Positions 59,897 to 64,000 of a stretch of 64,000 nt of DNA are shown piece by piece (positions within the stretch are counted from its first letter, which is position 1; every line of letters begins with the position of its first letter). This DNA comes from an uncultured Collinsella sp. Its GTDB lineage: Bacteria; Actinomycetota; Coriobacteriia; Coriobacteriales; Coriobacteriaceae. Position numbers and translations under genes: made by a program. Below the pieces are notes generated by a model, which worked only from the letters and a program-made list of their open reading frames with translations, made no database searches and had not been told where the DNA came from. Location: NCBI GenBank assembly GCA_900545605.1, contig UQZL01000009.1, positions 1 to 64,000 on the forward strand, in the 5' to 3' direction.

Positions 59897-61288
59897 ATGA
59901 TGGAGGCTATGGATACTCAGACCCCAACATATTCCGATGACGAGCTGACCGCAGCGCTTGTCGAGCACCTGGCGTCGCTCGATCGCGACGACAGCTATCG
60001 CGTGGAGCGTGTACTTAAGCGCTCGTCCGTTGAAACAACCGAGCTCGTGTACTTTGAAGGAACCGGCGGTGGTTCGCTCGGCCCCTTTGTCCGTAAACGC
60101 ATCGATGCTTCGGCTCAAATCGGCGGGGCATACGGGCGTTTGTTTGCCGCTCAGCGGGCAGGCAGGCGTTTTGAGCACCTGCCCAGAATCGTCGATTGTC
60201 GTCGTGTGGGCGACGAGCTCAACGTGGTTATGGAATACATCGAAGGGGAGACGCTCAGGGCGCTGGTGTACCGTCTGGGAGCCACCCCCGATTATGCGCG
60301 TGAATTGTATCCTGCCCTATGCGATGCCGTGGGCGGGCTCCACGCCGGTTTTGCAATGGCGGGGGAGACGTCGGCGCCGGTGATCCATCGCGACCTCAAG
60401 CCGTCGAATATCATCGTGACAGGTGCCAACTATACGCCTGATGACGGCCTGACGTTTTCATCGCTGGTGATTATCGACTTGGGGATCGCGCGCGTATGGC
60501 GCGATGGCGCCGATACCGATACCGTCAAGTTTGGGACACGGCCCTATGCGCCGCCCGAGCAGTATGGGTTTGGGCAGACGAGTGTGCGAAGCGACGTCTA
60601 CGCACTCGGCGCCCTGTTGTTCTTCTGCTTGACGGGAGTCGACCCTAAACCAGGGCTTGACATGCGCGAGCAATGCGAGGCGCGTGGCATTCCCACTCCA
60701 CTGGCCGATGTCATCTGCATGTCGATGGCGCTCGACCCGGCCAAGCGTTTTGCGAGTGCGGAAGCGTTGGGACGGGCGACGCGCGCGGCATACGACCTGA
60801 TTCACCCCGTGCGGCCTCCTGCGCCTGCGCTTGTCCATACTCCGGCCTTGGAGACGGGGTTGACGCCCCAAGGGCTCCGAAACCCCGCAGAGCTTCCTAG
60901 GCCTGCCACCTCCGCTGCATGCGGTCTGCTCTCTCGTGTTCCGGAGTCTCTGGGACGCATTTGGAATACGCTCGTCTGCTTCTCGCTGCTTGTGTTCTTT
61001 GCCGGAAGTCACTTTGCCGTCTTTCACCCCACCGGAGCAAACCAAAGCTACCCGACGTGGTTTCTCATAATCGAGTATTTTTTCTTTGTCGATGGCCTTA
61101 TGGTGCTTATGCATTTTGCGCTGCTCGATAAGCGCCGTCTTCGTCGGCGATTCGCACTGCTCGACAGCTATCGCGGCAAGAAACTCGCGAAACTCTGGCT
61201 CAAGGCATTGGGTGTGCTGCTCCTATGCATGATTGTCATAGTCGCGGTTGCCAATGCGACCGGCGTCGTCGATACCTCCGCTACCTAA
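59897..61288 (+). CDS. membrane Ser/Thr protein kinase
   Basis: Hanks-type kinase of about 463 residues. The kinase domain (about residues 35-300) has the Lys in FVRKRIDAS, catalytic HRDLKPSNIIVTG, a DLG in place of DFG (IIDLGIARVW), and GTRPYAPPEQYGFGQTSVRSDVYALGALL. Three hydrophobic segments follow (LVCFSLLVFFAGSHFAVF, IIEYFFFVDGLMVLMHFALL, LWLKALGVLLLCMIVIVAVA). Starts at 59897, 59900 and 59909 are possible; GGAGG is too close to the last. Targets unknown; the HTH protein upstream is the obvious one. Confidence 0.88.
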   Translation: MMEAMDTQTPTYSDDELTAALVEHLASLDRDDSYRVERVLKRSSVETTELVYFEGTGGGSLGPFVRKRIDASAQIGGAYGRLFAAQRAGRRFEHLPRIVDCRRVGDELNVVMEYIEGETLRALVYRLGATPDYARELYPALCDAVGGLHAGFAMAGETSAPVIHRDLKPSNIIVTGANYTPDDGLTFSSLVIIDLGIARVWRDGADTDTVKFGTRPYAPPEQYGFGQTSVRSDVYALGALLFFCLTGVDPKPGLDMREQCEARGIPTPLADVICMSMALDPAKRFASAEALGRATRAAYDLIHPVRPPAPALVHTPALETGLTPQGLRNPAELPRPATSAACGLLSRVPESLGRIWNTLVCFSLLVFFAGSHFAVFHPTGANQSYPTWFLIIEYFFFVDGLMVLMHFALLDKRRLRRRFALLDSYRGKKLAKLWLKALGVLLLCMIVIVAVANATGVVDTSAT

Positions 61289-61292
61289 AAGA

Positions 61293-61317
61293 AAAGGGCC
61301 CCGTTGGGGCCCTTTGC
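61293..61317. terminator. bidirectional terminator after the kinase gene
   Basis: AAAGGGCCCC and GGGGCCCTTT form a perfect 10-bp stem with a GTT loop, A-rich on one side and T-rich on the other. Confidence 0.85.
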
Positions 61318-61325
61318 AGTTGCAC

Positions 61326-62459
61326 TTAGATGCGGTTCATCTGAGCGGCGACTTTGTTGTACCAGTCCTGCCACGTGGGCGGGCAGTACTTTTTGGCCGC
61401 AGCCGGGGTAAGGGTGGAGCCGTAGTTGGCGCCCAGATAGGCAACGTGAGCGGAGATGCCCTCGCTCCAGCTGCCAAAGCTGCGCCAACCGCCGCCACGT
61501 GCACTCCAGCCCCAGGCGTTATAAGAATTGGCGCAATAAGCACCCTTTGTGCTCTCGATGCAGGCGATGGCGGGGGACCAACGGGGGTCGACACCGGTAT
61601 TCCAAGCGGCGACGGCAAAGTTGTAGCCCTGGCCTGCCATGGGGGAGCCGGCGAGATAATTGTCGATGCGGCTCGTCCACTCATTAATGAACGAATCGTA
61701 ATCGGAGCTACCGGTATTGGCGTTGTTCACCGTGGTGTCGATGGTGGTGTTGGTGTTGGTGGCCTGGCTGCTGGAATTGCTGCCGCTTACGCCCTCGCCC
61801 GAGAGCTTCTCGGCGGCAGCGGCCTTATCGGCCTCAAGCTTGGCAAGCTCGGCGGCATTTTCCTGCTCTGCTTTTGCCTGTGCCTCGCTGCGGAGCTGCT
61901 GGGCCTGCGCCAGCGCATCCTCGGCGTTTTCCTGCTCTGCCTCAAGCTGAGACTTGGCTTGCTGGAGCTCGGCCTTGTTCTGCTCGAGTTCGGTTTGCAT
62001 GTTATTGAGCTCTTCGATCTCGTCGACGCTCGAGCTCGTGATCTGGTTGGTGTATTTGCAGGTCGTGATGAATTCACCCAGGCTCTGCGCATTGACCAGG
62101 AAGCTCACGATGGGATTGGTGCCCTTCTGATACTTGTACAGATCGCGCATGGCGGAGCTTGCCTTGGCCTGCTGCTCGGGAAGCTTAGCCTCGATTTCCT
62201 CGATGCTTGCCTCATTGGAGTCAATCTGCTTTTGCAGGTCATCGAGTTTGGTGCGGGCGTCGTTGTAGGCGCTCGTGGCGGCTTCGATCTTCTGCTGGGC
62301 TGCGGAAAGCTGGTCCTGCGTTGCCTGCGAGGCGGCATACGCCGCAACGGGGGAGAGCATCGGCGAGGCCGTCAGCGCAACGGCGAGCGCGGCGCTCGTG
62401 ATGATACGAGCCGGCTTCGACGCAATGAGCGCTGCGGTGCGATGATTCGAATGCTGCAT
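61326..62459 (-). CDS. secreted PcsB-like coiled-coil protein with a lysozyme-like C-terminal domain
   Basis: A 377-residue exported protein: signal peptide (RIITSAALAVALTASPML, cleavage likely after AYA), a long coiled coil with Gln/Glu/Ala repeats (residues about 45-215; YKYQKGTNPIVSFLVNAQSLGEFI is typical of PcsB/CwlO-type hinges), a Ser/Thr/Asn linker, and a C-terminal domain (YNFAVAAWNTGVDPRWSPAIACIESTKGAYC, NAWGWSARGGGWRSF) resembling lysozyme/glucosaminidase folds. A role in cell-wall splitting is likely. AGAGGGA precedes ATG 62459. Confidence 0.82.
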   Translation of the reverse strand: MQHSNHRTAALIASKPARIITSAALAVALTASPMLSPVAAYAASQATQDQLSAAQQKIEAATSAYNDARTKLDDLQKQIDSNEASIEEIEAKLPEQQAKASSAMRDLYKYQKGTNPIVSFLVNAQSLGEFITTCKYTNQITSSSVDEIEELNNMQTELEQNKAELQQAKSQLEAEQENAEDALAQAQQLRSEAQAKAEQENAAELAKLEADKAAAAEKLSGEGVSGSNSSSQATNTNTTIDTTVNNANTGSSDYDSFINEWTSRIDNYLAGSPMAGQGYNFAVAAWNTGVDPRWSPAIACIESTKGAYCANSYNAWGWSARGGGWRSFGSWSEGISAHVAYLGANYGSTLTPAAAKKYCPPTWQDWYNKVAAQMNRI

Positions 62460-62521
62460 CCAGTCCCTCTGCAATCAATCGTAGGTTATGGTTCGAACGG
62501 TATTCTACTACTGCTTTCGAC

Positions 62522-62624
62522 CTCAACTTGAACCTTAAAGGTTCCAAAGGGTCAAGTTGAACTTGAGGCTTTGGCTTTGACCTGCAGTTATGATGAATTG
62601 TTGAGAAACCATAGAGTTCAACTT
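62522..62624 (-). promoter_or_regulatory. repeated TCAAGTT/AACTTGA half-sites upstream of the PcsB-like gene
   Basis: TCAAGTTGAACTTGA (62552-62566) is a perfect 15-bp palindrome around a central G. CTCAACTTGAACC (62522-62534) and GTTCAACTTTAAC (62616-62628) are related. They lie 65-165 bases before the start, as operators might. The factor is unknown. Confidence 0.45.
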
Positions 62625-62693
62625 TAACGTTACGGGGGCCTGTTTAAGAGGAGCTTTGGGCTGTAAAAGCTATCTCAACGTGGGGTTTTACAA

Positions 62694-63326
62694 CTACAGC
62701 GTGCCCTCCTGGCGAGCCTGCTCAATCTCTTCGAGCGCCTCGGCGGGGGTGAACGAGCAAGTGCCGTCGCCGAGCTTGACCACCTGGATTTCGTCGCCGG
62801 TATGGACCTCTCCGCCCTTTAGTACCACGCCAAAAACGCCCTCGTGGGGAAAGATGCAGTCGCCGGCGAGATAGTAGATGGCACAGCGGGTGTGGCAGAC
62901 CTTACCGATCTGACTGATTTCGACCAGGACATCGTTGCCAATCTTGAGCTGCGTTCCCAGGGGGAGCGAGAGTAGATTGATGCCTTGCGTGGTGAAGTTC
63001 TCTCCAAAGTCACCCTCGTGTACGTCGAGCCCGCGTGCCTGCGCCGTCTGGATGGACTCCGCGGCTAAAAAAGAGACCTGGCGGTGCCAATGTCCGGCGT
63101 GCGCATCGGTAGCGAGGCCAAATTGCTCGATGACGGTGTCGCGTCCATCGGCGACGGGCGACTTGCGAGTGCCTTTGTGCTCCGACGTGTTGATTGAGAC
63201 GATACGGGCAGGCCCGTTGTAAGCATCGTTTGCGGTGCGTAGGGGAACTGCCGTCTGGGCACGATCCGCAAGTTCGCGCTTGGCGGCGTCAATGATGGGG
63301 TTGTTGATCGGATGAGCCTGGGGCAC
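62694..63326 (-). CDS. MOSC-domain protein
   Basis: A 210-residue protein with a MOSC-type core: ARIVSINTSEHKGTRKSPV, DAHAGHWHRQVSFLAAESI, DFGENFTTQGINLLSLPLGT and QIGKVCHTRCAIYYLAGDC, the last holding the cysteine expected to bind molybdenum cofactor or sulphur. Stand-alone MOSC proteins are linked to molybdopterin enzymes or YiiM-like reductases; no Mo enzyme lies nearby. Start is GTG 63326 after AAAGGTG. Confidence 0.88.
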   Translation of the reverse strand: MPQAHPINNPIIDAAKRELADRAQTAVPLRTANDAYNGPARIVSINTSEHKGTRKSPVADGRDTVIEQFGLATDAHAGHWHRQVSFLAAESIQTAQARGLDVHEGDFGENFTTQGINLLSLPLGTQLKIGNDVLVEISQIGKVCHTRCAIYYLAGDCIFPHEGVFGVVLKGGEVHTGDEIQVVKLGDGTCSFTPAEALEEIEQARQEGTL

Positions 63327-63690
63327 GGTGCACCTTTCGACGGGGCGGGCAACATGTTGAATCCTACAACAATGGTAGGTTCATTGCCCATTGTCATACA
63401 ACGGTGAGCGCCGTCTTCGTGCTGGCCTTCGTGCTGGACAATTACGTTGATGGTTGATTTCCGATCTCAGCCGAACACATTGAGCAAATAGGCCATTCCC
63501 GCAGTTAGCTGAACGCCCCCGCGGCCCCTCCTGGGGTCCGGGGGCGCCGTTTTCCCAGTTGATGGAACGGTGGAGATGTGTTTCGATGGGTCCGGTGGCC
63601 ATGCTCCGCCCGCCGCCCGGCACCTCTTCCCAGACTCAGCCGTACGGTCGGTCCGTCTATTCCGTTTTCGCCCTTAGGCTAGGCCAGCGG
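63327..63690. other. intergenic stretch before the IS21-like element
   Basis: Apart from the hairpin at 63514-63546, no gene or known element was recognised. Composition shifts to very G/C-rich after about 63505. Confidence 0.5.
63514..63553 (+). terminator. G/C-rich hairpin with a short T run
   Basis: CGCCCCCG (63514-63521) pairs with CGGGGGCG (63539-63546), with an inner GGCCCC/GGGGTC stem, then CCGTTTT. No plus-strand gene ends just before it, so it may belong to a lost or mobile transcript. Confidence 0.55.
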
Positions 63691-63792
63691 GGCATCGCCC
63701 CTCTCTGCGCGCGCCCTCTCGGCGGGGCCGGCGGGGCCGACCTGTCGGTCTACGACGGGTTCCTGAAGGGGGCGGTCGCCGATGGCAGCTAG
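63691..63792 (+). pseudogene. C-terminal remnant of IS21-type transposase IstA
   Basis: The frame ending at the TAG of 63790-63792 reads ADLSVYDGFLKGAVADGS, like the tail of IstA transposases, and the istB start lies inside it in the usual -1 overlap. Upstream sequence shows no IstA catalytic domain; about 1.4 kb of the gene is missing. Assignment rests on the short tail and the istB overlap. Confidence 0.5.
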
Positions 63793-64000
63793 CGAGGAGC
63801 TGGCCCGCAGGGTCCTGGAGGCCGGGCGGTCGTGCTCGCTCACCACCGCCGTCCTGGAGGAGTGGTCGAGGCTCGGCACCCCGAAGCAGGTGGAGTACCT
63901 GGCGGGCTACCTCGAGGCGGAGAGGTCCAGCCGCGAGGCCTCGAAGCGCGCGACGCTGCTCAGGCGCTGCGCGCTGCCGGCGCCCAAGACCTTCGACGGC
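63782..64000 (+). CDS. istB: IS21-family helper ATPase IstB, cut by the window end
   Basis: The first 73 residues (MAASEELARRVLEAGRSCSL, then a helical TTAVLEEWSRLGTPKQVEYLAGYLEAE, and RATLLRRCALPAPKTFDG) fit the N-terminal region of IstB, which precedes the AAA+ ATPase domain. The ATP site lies beyond the window. The gene overlaps the istA remnant by 11 bases. Very high G/C content compared with neighbours. Confidence 0.7.
   Translation, partial: MAASEELARRVLEAGRSCSLTTAVLEEWSRLGTPKQVEYLAGYLEAERSSREASKRATLLRRCALPAPKTFDG

Noticed and set aside
61248..62531. A 427-residue plus-strand frame opposite the PcsB-like gene
   Set aside because: Shadow; the minus-strand protein has a signal peptide, coiled coil and a domain.

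Overview
The window looks like chromosome from a high-GC, strictly fermentative gut actinobacterium of the class Coriobacteriia, most likely Collinsella or a close relative. This is an inference from anaerobic ribonucleotide reductase (nrdD/nrdG), L-lactate dehydrogenase, the acetylated diaminopimelate route to lysine, FKBP, YolD/UmuC, DUF3793 with flavodoxin, and the G/C-rich codon usage. No species-level marker is present.
Layout: the 3' end of a tRNA (1-24) and its terminator; nrdD with NrdR boxes, then nrdG, separated by two large palindromes; a short pterin/folate group (folE, HD protein, folB); a mixed block of peptidases, an FKBP/UreE-like pair, a Fur-family regulator and oxidoreductases (5.6-12 kb); a LysR regulator divergent from metY; a secreted protein, panE and an aldo/keto reductase (14.9-18.8 kb); a Gfo/Idh oxidoreductase and endonuclease IV, each preceded by a copy of the same covarying palindrome; an amino-acid ABC transporter (21-24.2 kb); flavodoxin and DUF3793; a metal-binding HMA protein behind a CsoR-like operator; an SOS-type umuC/yolD pair with LexA boxes; pgi, HAD phosphatases and a FrlD-like kinase (28.9-33.3 kb); tatD, tcdA, a tiny membrane peptide, an sdpR/sdpI-like pair and ettA (33.6-38.5 kb); two low-complexity proteins; then the AT-rich island at 41.2-45.5 kb. 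After it come nadE, an aminotransferase, ldh, an Mbeg1-like hydrolase and a nucleoid-associated protein, the lysine operon (lysine riboswitch, a lysA-dapA fused frame, dapB, dapH) with a divergent M20 deacetylase, a decayed higB with intact higA, a kinase group (61 kb), a PcsB-like secreted protein, a MOSC protein, and the start of an IS21-type element cut by the window end.
The most unusual part is the AT-rich island. It encodes a DUF2087 protein, an MFS exporter, a B12-binding-type radical SAM enzyme with PqqD-like C-terminal segments, and a 36-residue peptide with a strong ribosome binding site directly after the enzyme, followed by a terminator. This is the layout of a ribosomally made, post-translationally modified peptide (RiPP) locus. 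The radical SAM frame is interrupted twice by apparent single-G losses, so the locus is either decaying or mis-sequenced at those points.
Other notable items: the single open frame joining LysA and DapA, a palindrome that buries the Shine-Dalgarno of an FxLYD gene, a MITE-like element at 33.4-33.6 kb, and several small palindromic repeat families between genes.
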